From assembly GCA_963719285.1 (NCBI GenBank), contig CAVRBO010000001.1, positions 1,682,487 through 1,746,486 on the forward strand: 64,000 bases of DNA. The letters run 5' to 3'. Below are positions 63,018 through 64,000 of the stretch, one piece after another; the first letter of the stretch is position 1; each line of letters starts with the position of its first letter. A model generated the notes under the pieces. It was not told the origin of the DNA. It saw nothing but the letters and a program-made list of their open reading frames with translations, and made no database searches. Origin of the DNA: C-114 sp963719285 (GTDB lineage Bacteria > Chloroflexota > Limnocylindria > Limnocylindrales > CSP1-4). The translations under genes were made by a program, and so were the position numbers.

Positions 63018-63991
63018 CAGAAATGCACGAAATTCAATCCGCTGACGTCAATTGAGCAATTCAGGGAGCACTCCAAGCCTCCTCCTGGCTGTCCGAATGC
63101 GGGTTCGACCCTCGTGGGAGTCGGAAGCTGAGGGAGTCGATTGCGTGGGATCTTGAAATACCCCGTGGGAGCTCGTGGAAGCGCAAGCTCCGCCTGCGCC
63201 GTCGCCGCGTCAGAATAGGCGGTAGGGCTCACCCAAAGTTGGCCGCTGGCTGGCCCCGGATCGATCGAACCTTGGTCCAGGATGTCAGCCGCCGCGGCGT
63301 CGTTCGTGTAGTGGTACATCGGCGGACCGCCGCTCCCGCGGACAGCCTTCCCGATTCCGCTGGCAAGCCCCCGCAAGGCGAGCGCAGTCGCAACGACTCA
63401 AGTCGCGAATTTGGCCTTGTTCTGGTCGCTCATGTGGACAAAGGTGTCCCAACCCGCACCAAGATTAGACACGGGATGATCCCAACCGAGATCGTGGGCA
63501 GCGCCGGCGAGGCAGCCATCCATGCCGAAGCATTGGAGACCTGCGGCGGCGTCTGAGAGATGTGTCAGGGCGTAGATCGGCGTCGTGACAGCCCCACGCA
63601 CGAGATCGGCGGACTCTCCAACGATCCCCTTAGCGACACCTACGAGGCCGTCATCTCCATGCGAGTACTGGAACTCGCGGAGGCCGCCCGAGCTCGAGCC
63701 GCCATTGAGGCCGATCGAGGTGTTCTCGCCCCAGGTGTCGCTGCTCGCCCACTCGGTCGAGATCGTCGGCGTGGCTTCCGGGTCGTACATCCGGGCACGG
63801 ACGTGATGGACGTAGTCGTTGTGAGCCTTGGCCCCGACCGTCTTGATGTTCTTGTGGAAGTTCTGGTCGTTGCCGGTGCTGCCGCAGTACTTGCCGCCGG
63901 GTCCGCAGCCGCCGCCTTCGTAGGACGAGGCATGTCCAGAGGGATCGACCATCGACCACGGGTTGCCTTCCGCGTACAGGAACCGGTTCAT
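63017..63991 (-). pseudogene. RHS C-terminal cassette H (ART-like tip, nonsense mutation)
   Basis: Copy of cassette F. At 63396 one base differs from F (plus-strand gactcaag instead of gactgaag), turning TCA (Ser) into TGA, so translation stops after QNKAKFAT at 63398. The tip coding sequence (MYHYTNDAAAADILDQG..) remains intact downstream from 63376 but is cut off from the junction and pre-tip module. It could still serve as DNA donor for a tip, or be expressed as a free tip from MRGLASGIG. Confidence 0.85.
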
Positions 63992-64000
63992 GCTCCGCGG

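Larger units (their letters stand above)
62470..64000 (-). repeat. 1531-bp duplication, copy 2 (runs to window end)
   Basis: Matches 58708-60238 until the last base of the window, which falls inside the next junction site (..GCTCCGCGG). Whether the homology continues cannot be seen. Confidence 0.92.

Overview
High-GC bacterial DNA with no rRNA, no complete tRNA and no CRISPR array. DNRLRE/Ig-like giant secreted proteins, RHS tips, replication-relaxation genes and WxREST-type large serine recombinases suggest Chloroflexota (perhaps Limnocylindria-like), with Actinobacteriota as the alternative. This taxonomy is inference from protein style only. The window is an accessory island made of mosaic, repeatedly duplicated modules, and many of its genes are broken.

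Layout. 0-1.1 kb: end of a large serine recombinase. 1.4-9.5 kb (- strand): a giant secreted metalloprotease, split by a frameshift, followed by lipoprotein and beta-rich genes coupled by ATGA overlaps. 10-13.5 kb: an RHS tip with small downstream genes, cut by IS copy 1 (IS3-like, 1338 bp, A AAA AAG frameshift signal). 14-16.7 kb: a restriction-modification pair. 17.6-18.5 kb: small membrane protein and lipoprotein. 18.6-20.96 kb: a second serine-recombinase element. 21.2-29.05 kb: a second giant metalloprotease and its lipoprotein. 29.4-32.65 kb: a third element (replication-relaxation, 38-aa ORF, frameshifted recombinase). 32.8-39.45 kb: a membrane protein and a giant secreted subtilase with three 591-bp tandem repeats. 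40.3-43.93 kb: the best preserved element (replication-relaxation, small ORF, recombinase). 44-47.2 kb: orphan immunity-like genes, IS copy 2 and a recombinase 3' fragment. 47.3-50.16 kb: a SurA-like foldase and a XerC/D-type tyrosine recombinase. 50.2-64 kb: eight RHS C-terminal cassettes, most with a tip and an adjacent immunity candidate.

How it works together. The RHS cassettes all start at the same sequence (encoding PRSMNRFLYAE..NPW) and carry different tips: an HNH-like nuclease, a deaminase, an ART-like domain, a DUF4258-like domain and unknowns. Most tips have an immunity gene overlapping or abutting by a few bases. No cassette has a full RHS shell, so this is a silent tip store. One pair of cassettes forms a 559-bp inverted repeat with the tyrosine recombinase gene directly beside it, which suggests a possible tip-switching arrangement. 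Three giant exported proteins share promoter-leader and N-terminal chassis but end in different proteases, a second case of constant front and variable effector. The serine-recombinase elements share a ~64-bp 3' sequence beginning with a tRNA-Pro-like 3' end, probably their attachment site.
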